Translations under genes and position numbers: made by a program
Assembly: GCA_033439685.1 (NCBI GenBank)
Contig: JAUEDM010000004.1
Location: forward strand, 3,658,001-3,722,000
Length of the DNA stretch: 64,000 bases
From: Apodospora peruviana
Lineage: Eukaryota > Ascomycota > Sordariomycetes > Sordariales > Lasiosphaeriaceae
Direction: 5' to 3'
In this document: positions 1 to 11,204 of the stretch, piece after piece
Numbering within the stretch: the first letter of the stretch is position 1
Layout of the letters: each line of letters starts with the position of its first letter
The notes under the pieces: generated by a model
The model's input: the letters and a program-made list of their open reading frames with translations, nothing else
Told to the model about the DNA's origin: nothing
The model's database searches: none

Positions 1-1249
1 GTACTGGGCCGGCAAGGGTATGCCAACGGGGTCGGCTGGCTTCGTTTCGATCTCAGGGAACACATGCTTGAGATCCTCCTTGGATCCCGGGTCCCATTCG
101 CCATCTCCTATATCTTTTTCTACCTCCGGAACCGTCTCAGAAACCGAGGTCTTGTCCACCGCGGCCTTTGCGGGCTGCTCGTCGTGGGTAGCCCGCCATT
201 CCTGTCGCCGCTCGTTACGACTTGATCCGTTCTTCCCCGAATGGTCGTTTCCTGATCTTTGCTTGTCTTTGTGAGAGTTGGGCCGTTTAGAGCCCTGGTG
301 CTTCTGGTGTCTACCGCGATGGTTGTTCTGTGGAGGCGGCGGCTTCGGGGGAAGCTGTGGAGGAGCCGTAGGTCCAAACCCAAACGGCGGCGGGCTCCAT
401 CCGGGGGCTGGCGGAGACGGGCCGGCACGAGGAGGCGGAGGGCCGTAGTATGGCGGTGCTTGCCCAGGCGGAAAACGATAGTCGGGAGTGGCAGGTGGCC
501 CTTCAACTGGATAGTGCTGTGGGTAAGGGCCGGGCATAGGCGCGGGAGGTGGCGGCGGTCCATATTGCTGTGGGGGATATGCACCAGGAGGGTAGGAAGG
601 AGGTGGCGGAGGGGCAGTGGTCGGGTAATATCCTGGCGCTGGGTATGGCGCCGGGTACTGCGGTGGTGGATAAGACGGCGCTTGACCATATTGAGGAGCC
701 GACGGCGGGAACTGGCCGTATGTTGGCGGTGGCGGCGGTTGCTGGTAACTCCCAGGATATGCTGCCGGTGGTGGGAAACCAGGTGGAGGATATGATTGAG
801 GAGGTGGTGGTGCGCCTGGAGGATATGTTTGAGGAGGTAGTGGTGCGCCTGGAGGATATGGAGGAGGTTGCGGAAGACCGTATCTCGGTATGGAAGGAGG
901 CTGCGAGGAAGGAGGCGGGTAGCGCGTAACAACCGGACCTTTCTTGTCGTGGGACGAGCTGTTCCGCTCTGTTGACTGGCTTGGCTCTTGTTGTTTCCAT
1001 GATCTCTGGAGGCCACTATAAGAAGGTTTGTTAGTGAACGAGTTACCGGTAGGCTAGATTAGGGCGAGGAGCCTGGGCAACTAACGCAGGAACAGCTCTT
1101 GTGGGCTCCGGACAAGCAACAGTCCAATGCCCTCGTGCGCCGCAGTTATAGCATGGGGGATCTTGCTGCGCAGCAGATTGCCCAGGTGCCGTCGCCGCCA
1201 TTTCGTCTCCGACTCGAGCGGACGGGAGGTTTTGCAACAGGACGGACAA
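1..1249 (-). CDS. CCHC zinc-knuckle, proline/tyrosine-rich protein (3' end outside window)
   Basis: Exon 1 (1249-1086) encodes one zinc knuckle, CYNCGARGHWTVAC (C-x2-C-x4-H-x4-C), a fold that usually binds single-stranded RNA or DNA. A 70-nt intron (1085-1016, donor GTTAGT, branch CACTAAC, acceptor ATAG) joins it in frame to a long proline-rich exon. That exon carries repeated P-P-P-x-Y and Y-P-P-G-A blocks, then a charged K/R/H/N-rich stretch and an acidic segment, and stays open to base 1, so the C-terminus is missing. The start is either Met at 1249 or Met at 1201 (MAATAPG); the latter sits 20 residues before the knuckle and is equally possible. The layout suggests an RNA-binding or splicing-associated protein whose PPxY-like repeats could bind WW or GYF domains. 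That role is inference; the zinc knuckle and repeats are seen directly. Confidence 0.75.
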
Positions 1250-3552
1250 AAGAGCAAGATATAGTTAGGGAATGTCGTCCAAAAATGTACATGCAAACGA
1301 CGAAGAGTAGCTCAGTTGATAATTTCGAGAAGATGCTGGAAAGGAGCCAATGGCACCGGTATCGGGGTAAATCAGCGAGAGAGCACTTAGGTGGTTGTGC
1401 GGTGAGAGACCAGAGATCACGCTTGGATGTGCAAAGGAAGGTCCAGCCAGAGCCAGCGCGCGGTCTTCCAGAGACCGCCGTATGGACTGCGAAGCGATGA
1501 GAGAAACCGACTGGCCGGGACCAATGTATTGGCAGCGGGTAGCGATCGGTCCGCCGTGGCTCGAGGTTCGGGGTTTCAGGCGTAAGGCCGTCGACTGCGT
1601 ACTGGATGCCGTGTCCCTTCGACGCGCTCGCTCTCGAAATCCCCCACCGCTGTTCCAGTTGGCCTATAATGATGCAGCGACATCAAGAACACTGCATTCA
1701 ATCGCTATCTTTAAGGGAGTCGTGTGACTGGAAGTACGACCCCGGCGCTCGTCTCGATTCGTCGTATTCGTGGTCGTCGATTCTGTGGCGGCGCAATCGC
1801 AAATCCGAATGCCAAAAATCCGGGGTTGGAGGGTTGCCGTCCTGATCCCTTCAGCCGCTGTCGCCAAAACGGTCAAGCGGGGGCTGATGCTCACAGGTCA
1901 CGTGCCAGCAGCTCGGTCCTCGGGTGCCTGTGCCCTTGTCATTGCTGTCATCCTTGTTGCTGTCGCAATGAGCCGAAGCAGTCAGTAAAGTCAAGCGCCA
2001 TCGGGCACTTCTGAGTCCGGGTCTTGCGCTGCATGGCATGGTTTCAGGACGTGGGTCAGACATGCACATCTGGCAGATGGTAAAGCAGATTCACGATTAC
2101 AGGATGATGAATTGGGTCGTTCTAGCTCCCTCAGTGCCTGCAGCTACAGAACACACGAGGCAGATGACAAGGGGTATATATACCGTCCGAAGTCAATGAA
2201 AGGACGAGGGCATTCAAGGGATTTTATACGCCAAAAAGCGGGCTTGAGAGCCGTAGATAGTATCAGTTGCATTCAAGAGTAGATCCTCAAAACAGAAGTC
2301 TAGGTATAACGACGGTCATCAAGCACCCCGGAGTGGGATGCGAGGGAGAAATGCGTAGACAGGCGACGGCAAAATGCAAAGAGCCCGGCGAAAGCCCTCG
2401 TCTTTCTCCAAAGCCACCCGACAGAGCGACTAGGCGTAGCAGAGACTGCGAATAGTCCCCTTTTGATAATACCGAAGAAAGAGATTCTTTGCCCTAACGA
2501 CCCAGTCGACCACGACTGCCCAAGCAGGTGAGCCGATAGGTGCGCAGACAGACGACAAAACGACAAAGGAGAAGGAAGGACCAGCAAATGCCGATACAGA
2601 GTCGGGGGGGACGAGAGCGAGAGCGAGAGCGAGTAAATGGGAATAAATAACGCTTTCCAGATCGCACGGAACTGCAACTGGGCTTGAAGGCGATAGATCA
2701 ATCGGTTCGACGAGATATGGTGAAAGTGGTCTGGCATCGGCATCGCACTTCCAAGCCGTGCCAATTGACGGACGACAGCCAAGGCCAGTCTGTAAAGAAT
2801 TTGGGTGAGTGTGAGCGAGGACAGCAACGAGCTGCGACGAGGAAAAGAAGAATGGAGGGGGGAGTGGGAGAGTTGAAAGGCATGTGCGTGGGAGGGAAGA
2901 GCTCTCCTTTTGAATGAAGGAACGCCCTCCTCAGGTTGATGCCAAGTGGGGCACGAAAAAGCACGTGTGGCCGCCCAGTGTCGGGAGGAGAAGGGGCGGA
3001 CCAGAAGCCTGAGGCAATCACTGTCCACTGAAGCGGACCTCCAAGGCTTATCGATAACCCGCCGTGTCTCTGTCGGAGGAGCTCTCACACGCCCGAGGAA
3101 ACCCCGAGCAGAGACCGCCCCGTGCCAGTATTGGCGCATCGCACTGGAGTCCTGGACGCTTCGCCCTTGCCATTTGCTAGGCCGCGCCTGAGCTTCAGCG
3201 TGTCGCCCTCCATCCTACGCGCCCATCCGCTGCAATCCGCCACCAGAACTTCCAACACAACTTGAGAAGATCATCTTTTCACCCAGAATACTCATTGCAG
3301 TGTTTTGTGCATTTGTCACCATGCTATCTTAGTGCTCAACTTCGTCCTCCCGAAATCGAGCCCCCTTTTGATGTATAGTACGGCCAGTCCTCCGAATATG
3401 TTGGTTCGCATCCGTCCAGCCGCCCCAACCATTGACATCGCTCGGCCCGGGAGAAGACGAAGAAGCTGCACCCTTCTCCACGATCAGTGACCCCTGTGGT
3501 CCCTCGAAATCGACCACTTGATTTGTTTTCCTTCTAGTTCCACTGCGCAAAG
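1250..3552. other. intergenic region between divergent genes
   Basis: About 2.3 kb between the zinc-knuckle gene and ppg1. It has a short GAGAGC microsatellite near 2614-2635. On the minus strand it is strongly pyrimidine-rich between about 2950 and 2560, which is typical of a fungal promoter or leader. No protein-like reading frame with convincing composition was found. Confidence 0.5.
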
Positions 3553-4776
3553 ATGCCTAGCCTTCCGGGTGAGTCTGCGAAGCTTTCAGTCGCCAACCTC
3601 TGCGCGGCTCTACGAAGCTGCTCCTGCCCCACCCTCGGTGTTGCGCGAAGCTCTCCTTGCGCTTTAAGATGCTGACCTATTTCCTTCACCAGGATCCGTC
3701 GACCTCGATGAGTGTCTCTCGCGACTCTACAAAAAGGAGCTGTTAGCCGAGTCGGTAATCGAAGCGATTTGCGCAAAGACCAAGGAACTATTGATGCGCG
3801 AGAGCAATGTCGTCCACGTCCAAGCTCCCGTCACCGTCGTCGGCGACATCCACGGCCAATTCTTCGACCTGATAGAAATCTTCAAGATTGGCGGATGGTG
3901 TCCGGATACCAATTATTTATTCCTCGGTAGGGCGGCACGACATGGTGAAACAGCCGGGGAATATGCCAGCTGCTAACGAGCGTGCTTTACATCACAGGTG
4001 ATTATGTCGACCGTGGCATGTTCAGTGTTGAAACGATTTCCCTTCTTGTCTGTTTAAAACTAAGATACCCCAACCGCGTCCATCTGATTCGAGGAAACCA
4101 CGAATCGAGGGGAGTGACCCAGTCGTACGGCTTCTACACAGAGTGTTCGCGCAAGTACGGCAACGCCAATGTGTGGCACTACTTCACCGACATGTTTGAC
4201 TATCTCACGCTGAGTGTCGTCATCAACGACCAAATATTCTGTGTACATGGAGGTGTGTTGTCTCACTCTCAACACTATTCGCTTACATGACCTAACAAAG
4301 GGGCCCCGTTATCAGGCCTTTCCCCTTCCATCCACTCAATAGACCAGATCAAGATCATCGACCGCTTCCGGGAGATTCCTCATGAGGGACCCATGGCCGA
4401 TCTCGTGTGGTCAGACCCCGACCCGGAGCGTGACGAGTTCAGTCTCTCGCCGCGTGGTGCCGGCTACACCTTCGGGGCCCAGGTCGTCAAGAAGTTCTTG
4501 GCTGTCAACAACATGAACCACATCCTTCGCGCCCACCAGCTCTGTCAGGAAGGCTTTCAGGTGCTCTACGACGACCGGCTGAGCACGGTGTGGAGCGCGC
4601 CCAACTACTGCTACCGCTGCGGCAACATGGCCAGCGTTCTCGAGGTCAGCGACGCCGGAGAGCGCTTCTTCAACGTTTTTGCCGCTGCTCCGGAGAACGA
4701 CCAGCACAAGGACATCCAGCCCGGCGGCGAGAAGTCGGCCGCAGACGGGGGAGTGCTTCCCGATTACTTCTTGTAG
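3553..4776 (+). CDS. ppg1: PP2A-family serine/threonine phosphatase Ppg1
   Basis: Four exons (3553-3568, 3693-3926, 3998-4252, 4316-4776) give a 321-residue catalytic subunit. All metallophosphatase signatures are intact: GDIHG at 56-60, GDYVDRG at 84-90 and GNHE at 116-119, with SAPNYCYRCGN near the C-terminus. The chain ends in DYFL, the tail carboxymethylated in PP2A-type enzymes. The start (DECLSRLYKKELL), the IPHEGPMADLVWSDP segment and the SPRGAGYTFG loop match yeast PPG1 better than PP2A, PP4 or Sit4/PP6. Yeast Ppg1 affects glycogen storage and acts in the Far/STRIPAK-like assembly. The acidic insert of yeast PPG1 is absent, so the protein is short. The start is fixed by a 16-nt first exon (MPSLPG) that splices in frame. 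Confidence 0.93.
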
Positions 4777-5962
4777 AAAAAGGAGTTGTCAAACAAGGCC
4801 CGGGGTTGGCAAGCACTATTTAACTTGTCAGGTGCCCAATCAAAGCTGAAACTTCCCCCACTCAGACCCGGACCCTGTCAAAAGAGGGGCCCCCAGGAAC
4901 AGGGCAACCGCAAGCTGGCTCAACAAGACAAGCTAATTCGACAGCGACGAGATTCACGTTCGAGAGTGCATAGTAAAGAACGCAGGTCAAGCGAACTGAT
5001 GACTGAAAAGTGGGAGCTCTTTGAGAGTACCAGGAATGCAGGGAAGTGAAACGGCAACCTATATACCCAATGTGAAAAAAGGTCGGCATGATACCTATGT
5101 ATATGTATCAACATCATGAGCAACATTCTTTATAACGAGAGCGCTTGGATGGGCATAATGTATCAGCCATAGCGATGGGACTTTTCCCAAAAAATCGGAC
5201 AGTTCTCGGACGAGAAGGTATCCGAATAGGGGGTATCTTTGTTTCGGGGGTTTTTTTTTTTCTTTTTTGGTAGAATAGCGGTCATTGGCATTATAATTAC
5301 TAGACATGTTCAACTACAACACCCTTTTGGTTGGGTTCAAGGCCGTTCGCTCGTAGTCGGAAACTCAACTACTCCGCGTCACATTTCCTTCGTTGCAACA
5401 GCATACCACACTCATTCCGCAAAGTTGGGCTTTTCATTAAAATAAGTATCAAGAACGACCGGATATATATCTCAAGGGTCGTCTCATTCCATCCATTCGC
5501 TGGTTCTCAAAAAAGGCCAATTCATCCGTCCAGACAGCCGCGGGATCTCTCTGCTTTCCCTCGCTCTCGCTCCTTCTCTCATGCCCGTGTCTCATTCGAC
5601 TAGATGTCAAATTCATCTTTCGTATCATCATCCCAGGTGGTTATCCCCTTCTTCCTCGTACCTGTCACTACAAACCTCCCCAGTTCTCATGCTCGTTCAA
5701 CCAACCACCCATCACATCTATCCCAAGCAAGAATAGCAAATCTTTTCGGAGAGAAAACGAGACCCACAAGCACACGCAACATATACGCTAGTAAATGCCC
5801 ATCATTTTATCTTTCCGCCCCTCCCACACAATAATAGTGATAAAGAGAAAATCCCAGTTAAAGAAATCCGGATGATGGGATGCGTTGAAACATCCTGCAT
5901 GTCGACCGGAAGTGCTTCGTCATTTCATTCACGGTTTTCAGATGAGTTAATCCAGTTTTGTT
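4777..5962. other. convergent intergenic region (3' flanks of ppg1 and rdi1)
   Basis: Two genes end towards each other here. The stretch has a T-rich tract at about 5250-5268 and no credible coding frame. It presumably holds the two 3' untranslated regions and polyadenylation sites. Confidence 0.5.
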
Positions 5963-7538
5963 TTACCAGTCGCTGGCGATCTTGAAAGCCCAGTCGAAAG
6001 TGAGATGGGTCTTCTTATCGTCGTCGACAAAGCTGGAGCTGACTTTGTAATCGCCGCGCGCCATCATGTTGCCGGGGGCCTCTTCCTCGGCGACTAAAAG
6101 GATAATCTATATTAGAAATTACTTGCACATCAGTCAAGAATGGAGAGGGAAAAGAGACTTACACTTCTTGACATAAAACGGAGTCTTGTCAGTGTTGGGG
6201 GCAAAGCTTCCCTGTTGGTTGTATTAGTCACCGAACTTTTAAACACGACCCCGTTTTACCAGATCTCAGGAGCCAGATTCCGCATAACGGATTCGCGTAG
6301 ATAACGTATACGGGGGGAAAGACATACAATCATCTCGCTCGTCTTCCCACCCGGAATCCTCAGTCCATGGCGCTTAATGATCTGGACGTAGTGGAGGCCA
6401 CTCAGAATCTCGTGCTGAACCTTGAACGTGGCAATCATGGTGAACTTGGCACCCGACTTGATCTTGAACGGCTTGTCCTTGAGCGTGGCCTCACTGCCCG
6501 GTGTGGACAGGTCAACGACAACCGGTGGGCGGCCGGGCGACTCCAGGCTCAGCGAGACAATGATGCATACGCGCGGGTCGTTGGGGTCAGACAGATCCTT
6601 GCCACCACCCAGGCCGAGAGACTCCTTGTACTTTTGCAGCGACTCATCTTCCGCGTCTATTCATATCTCTCTTGTTAGTGAACCCGATATTCTATTCTAC
6701 AGATATAAAGGTATCAAATCTCCGAAGTAGGCAGCCGACTGGTTCTGATCCAGGTGCACGGGAGAACGGAGGAGGAGAGGGCTGTACCGCCAACAAGGGA
6801 ATGGGACTGGCCGGGATACGGCGATGTGTACCGCGGGACCGGTTCAGGGGCTTCCCCGGCGGCCGCTTGGCCAAACGAGTGGCCGTTTCCCTCGTGGACG
6901 AACCGAACATGCCGCTGGGCGTTGTCGTCCGCCATCTTGTCGCGTTTGGTTGGGGCCCGGGTGTGCTTGGGGTGATGTGCCTTCGAACGGAAACAGACAA
7001 GATATCTTTCGATTCCACTAGAATCGAAGTTGGGTGGGAAGCAGGTGAATTCGGTGTGGGTGGTAATGCTTGCAGAATGAGGGACTGAAGAGGTTGTAGA
7101 TGAGATGGGAGATGGGAGATGAAGGATATTTAACTGTTGAGATGGGACCGGCCAGGAGGGTTCATGCTCAGCTCCAGGTGAAGTGAGTTAGAGGTGAGTG
7201 AAAATGATTGACCACCCATGACTCCTGCGCGAACTGCTATTCGTTTCAAATATTTGAGGAAATTATCGAACAGAAACCAGGTTATCCATGGAAATTATCA
7301 ACCACAATAACGACGCAGCACAACATAGCTCGCACCTAGGGGCACTTGACTCTAGCAGCTCGGTTTCTCATCCGCCTCCGGTAGTAAGTCCTTGGGATCG
7401 AAATGACGATAAGCATGAAGAAAAGGAAAATACTGTAAACATACCCATCTGTTGATATGCGGCCAAGCTCTGCTTGGGCTGGGCGAGGGTATAGCCCGAA
7501 GTGTTCTCGGGCATTAGCTCATCGTTCGGGCCGGCCAT
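5963..7538 (-). CDS. rdi1: Rho GDP-dissociation inhibitor
   Basis: Four exons (7538-7445, 6656-6328, 6211-6163, 6093-5963) encode 200 residues. The order is that of a RhoGDI: a short acidic regulatory arm, then DAEDESLQKYKESLG, then the immunoglobulin-like sandwich with GLHYVQIIKRHGL, MIGSFAPN and a C-terminal GDYKVSSSFVDDD...FDWAFKIASDW. The protein extracts prenylated Rho/Cdc42 GTPases from membranes and keeps them GDP-bound in the cytosol. The first intron (7444-6657) is 788 nt, far longer than the other introns in the window. Exon 1 reads ELMPENTSGYTLAQPKQSLAAYQQM, which fits the usual N-arm ending before DAEDESL, so the start at 7538 is preferred. Confidence 0.92.
6788..6935 (-). other. 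candidate alternative first exon inside rdi1 intron 1
   Basis: An ATG at 6935 opens a protein-like frame (MADDNAQRHVRFVHEGNGHS...) inside the long first intron. A GTACAG donor at 6787 leaves phase 1, the same phase that the acceptor at 6657/6656 needs. Joining it to rdi1 exon 2 therefore keeps the RhoGDI frame and would give an isoform with a 49-residue alternative N-terminus. This is inferred from frame and splice phase only; there is no transcript evidence here. Confidence 0.35.
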
Positions 7539-9762
7539 GGTGGGCAAGATAGTTGCTGTCGTCGGTATAAATAAATGTCGAAAAACTCGCTAGATGTTGT
7601 AGGTTCGATGCCGTTTCTTGCGGTAGACTGCAGTAAGTTGACTTTGAGGTCTGGACCGTTGTTGGAGGGGTTGAGGACAATGACGGGAGCTTCCATATTT
7701 ATTTGGGCCACCTCTAACCAGATATGCACCGATGAGGGGCAGCAAGCTGCAAATGGAGGGGCAACAGAGCTGACCGCCCTCTGTTTGGTCCATCAACCGC
7801 CTCCCCTGGTGGACTTGGTGGGCTTCGCGGTGGGGTCGTTTGGTCGCAACATCTGCGACTTGGGCCCAAGATTCATGTCGACTGTCCGCTCCATTGGACG
7901 ACGGTCGCTGGTCTGTAACGCGACCCGCAAACGGCGGCTTGTATATCAGCAGCACTTTTAAACAACTCTAGGCTTCGTGATGGTTAGTTATGGCCTGAGG
8001 CCTAGAATTCGTCGGCAGCGATGTAACCTAGCAAAAAGCTTGGGCAGGATTTATATTGTAGTTGACAGCCTCAAGCGCGGCGTGTCTCTGGACGAGCCAG
8101 TACCACCTATGGAGTAGACAACGACCGCTGAGGTGAGATATTCCTGTATGTAAGAATTTCCTTGCAAAATTACAATAAACATAAAGTTTGAAACAAGCAA
8201 CTGAAACATCTTTATCGAGTCTGTACCACAGACCGATCGGTATGCCATGCGGTGCGTTGCCGAGATGATGGCCCGATCTGGGGTTCTCACGAAGGCCCTG
8301 ATGGGATGCTACATCCAGGACACACTAACTTCGTTCCACGTGGGTCTGCAGGAAGAATGTTAAGAACATGTGCTTCTATTGTGTCTTGCCTCTTCCTCAT
8401 GCTCGTCGTGTATAAGAATATTATCAATCCTATTGTCATCTTTATGTCCGTCAGGTACAATTCCATCGTGGTTGATCAATAAGTCGGTCGTCCCTGGATG
8501 ACCAGGCTCGCGTCTCTTCTTTGGGTTCCAGTGGCCACCTTCCAAACTGTTCACCGCTCATTTCAATACCTACCTAATCGGCAGCCACTGGCAGGAGGGA
8601 CAGCTCTGTTGTTGAAAGTAAACGCCTTTGGCCAATTCTAAGAGATTCTATTACCTAGGAAACGATGTCTTGCATTCCCAGGTCTCTATCGGGTAAAAGA
8701 CGTGGCATGCCAGCTGGACCGACAGGAGTGTCATGAGGGTCCAATTGCCAGCAACGACACCTAGTCTGCCGCGAGTCTCATCATTTTGGCTGCTTGACAG
8801 TGGCAACGGCTGCGTCCAAACTGAAATCGTTTTAGAGGTGACATCGCCCGACCAACGCATTATGAATCCTAACCAAATCAAAAGTACACTCGCCCTTGAA
8901 GCCTTGTGCGCAACTTGGTGGACCGCAATTGGCCAGATGTCGAGGTCGTGAGGTTGATGAACGGAAGGACGGCGCGTGTGTGCCTGTGTGGGAGACCCCT
9001 TGTCGTCTCCGCCCATCCCTGCAGGGAATTGTGAACCTAATCGGTGCGTCCTGAGGAACAAGAATTTTGGCCTGAAAAGGGCAACGCGGTGCCACCTCCA
9101 CTTCTCTCCCACACGGTTTTGGACACAGTGCCACGGGTTCGTCAGGGCTAGAGGGCTTGGGGCTGAATGTGGTCCGTGTTCCTCCCTTCTTCAGAAGTTC
9201 TGAGTTCAGGGTAACACGCCGTTCCGCACGCTAAACCCTTCCACGGTCCCCGCGAGTCGCGCTATTGCGAGGGATGTTCCTCTGCCAATTGTTCGTGCCA
9301 AATCTCACCAGTCGGATTCTCGTTGTACTTACCCCAGTTCCTTCCACTCCACCCCAGCTTTCCTCTCCCAATCTGCCACTCGTCCCCCCAGCCCAGAGAC
9401 AGATTGCGCCCGGTCCAAGAACTCAGTCGCTTTCCGACCGCATCGCCGTGTTAACATTCTCGCCGGATCAAGGACTGCGGTTTCCATCCTATCCGGTGTC
9501 AACTTCTATTCTGCATCTTGTTTGGATCTAGGATTTTTGTCGTTATCTCTACTCTTTTTCTCTCCGCCTCTCAACTACAGCTGCCACCTCATCCAGAAAT
9601 CCCAGGCCCTGGCCCCTGCGAGTCGCGCGCAAAGATTTCGCTCTCGTCGCGATTCAATCGACGACCGCGCTTCATCGACTTTGCTGACCCGCCCTTCCAT
9701 TGCCGCCACTCCATTGCCGATATTCATCATCGGTAGTCTTCTTGTATCTTCAAGTATCAGAA
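7539..9762. other. divergent intergenic region (rdi1 / Bqt4-like promoters)
   Basis: About 2.2 kb. From about 9330 to 9760 the plus strand is rich in C and T (CCACTCC, CCCCCCAG, CTCTTTTTCTCTCC), as expected for the core promoter and leader of the gene starting at 9763. No coding signal was found between 7600 and 9300. Confidence 0.5.
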
Positions 9763-11204
9763 ATGGCGCCGAATCGACACCTTCCGGCCCGTCACAACCC
9801 TCTGCTGGTTGAAGATGTACCACCTCGTGAGGCTTCCCGCTCCACGCGATTGCGAAGTCGGATCCTTGGCTGACTGATAATCTCTAGATGCCGAGCTCGC
9901 TGCCCGTCGCCGTCTAGGCCAAACTCAATTGACGGCACGCATGGTCCAAGTCGTTCCCGGCGCTGAAGTCGACACGACCACCCTCGGCGCGTTCGACTAC
10001 GCGCACCTTCGGGCTCCACTCCCCAAGGGGATCGTGTCGGGCATCTTCAAGTCGTCCCCCAACAGCTACTTTCTCATGCGCCGCAGCCAGGACGGGTTCG
10101 TATCCGCTACTGGCATGTTCAAGGCGACGTTCCCATATGCGGAACAGGACGAGGAGGAGGCCGAGCGCAGATACATCAAGTCTCTTCCCACTACGAGCCA
10201 CGAAGAGACTGCAGGAAACGTTTGGATTCCTCCTGATCAGGCGTTGGCACTGGCCGAGGAATACAAAATTGTTCCGTGGATTCGCGCTCTGTTGGACCCG
10301 TCCGATATCGCTATCACGGGCGGCGCCGACAGCCCGCCGAAGAAGATCGCTCCTCCTCCCAAGTTCTTTACCGCTGCGCCGGCTCTTGCTCCGCCAACAC
10401 CGGCGAGCTCCACCCGTACCTCCCGTAGCCGTCGCTCCGTCAGCCCGACAAAGTCGACAGGCAGCAAGCGCGCAATTGCGAGCCCTCGGAAGCGGAGAGG
10501 CGCCTCTTCGCAGTCCTCCATAACCACCGAGACTCCCCCGAGCAGCGTCAAGGAATCGACTGCTTCCCCATCACTCGTAAACGGAGAGACTCAGTCCTTG
10601 ATCCCCGTTCCGATTGCTCCGGGAAATTCGGTAGCAAAGGTGGAGGCCACGGAGGGCAAGGTCAAGGTCGAGTCAATTGAGAAGGAGCCCGCTGTGGTGC
10701 TCGAGCCAGTTGAAGAGGAGCCCAAGGTAAAGGTCCAGGTTGACGAGGACGTCACGGTCGGTGAGGATGGCAAGGAGGTGAAGCACACCAAGGTCGAGGT
10801 AGAGGTACCTCTTTTCGGGGAGGCTCCGTCAGCCGAAGACGCCGCAAAGATGGTTGCCGATGCTAAGGTCATGGTAGAAGCCGTGGTCAAGACCATCGGT
10901 GAGACTTCAGCTTCGGCTTCTACAAGCGCCAAGAACAAGCGGAAGGCCGACGACATTGCCGAAGATGAAAGCGAAGGAAAAGAGAACGCGGTCTTGGCAC
11001 CGCAACCAAAGAAGGTCAAGACCGAAGCGGAAGTGCGAAAGGAAACGATTCGCAAGCGCGCCTATTATGGGTTGGGCGCTACGTTTGCGGTGGGAGCTGT
11101 TGGGTATGTCGTCTCAAATCTCGCCTCCTGACAACCTATTTACTGACCGGTCACACAGTGCCCTTCTTCCCGTGATTGGGCCCTACGTTATGAACGCGCT
11201 ATGA
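9763..11204 (+). CDS. Bqt4-like inner nuclear membrane protein with APSES/KilA-N-type domain
   Basis: Exons 9763-9826, 9888-11103 and 11159-11204 give 441 residues. The N-terminal about 170 residues resemble the APSES-like fold: YFLMRRSQDGFVSATGMFKATFP, then GNVWIPPDQALALAEEYKIVPWIRALLDP. A long disordered region follows, rich in S/T/P/K/E, with basic stretches (SRSRRSVSPTKS, SPRKRRG) usable as nuclear localization signals and an acidic KVKVQVDEDVTVGEDG repeat. The end is a single hydrophobic segment (YYGLGATFAVGAVGALLPVIG), completed only after the last intron is spliced. An APSES-like domain plus a C-terminal membrane anchor is the architecture of fission yeast Bqt4, which tethers telomeres to the nuclear envelope. 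The architecture is seen; orthology is inference. A soluble APSES transcription factor is less likely because of the tail anchor. Confidence 0.8.

Noticed and set aside
1016..1046. A 31-nt intron in the zinc-knuckle gene
   Set aside because: A better donor (GTTAGT at 1085) with the same acceptor gives a normal 70-nt intron and keeps the frame.
2300..3139. 279-codon minus-strand frame upstream of ppg1
   Set aside because: Composition is dominated by S, L, R, P and H from CT-rich DNA, with no domain. It looks like promoter sequence read as protein.
8651..9112. 153-codon minus-strand frame
   Set aside because: No motif, no promoter layout and random-like composition.
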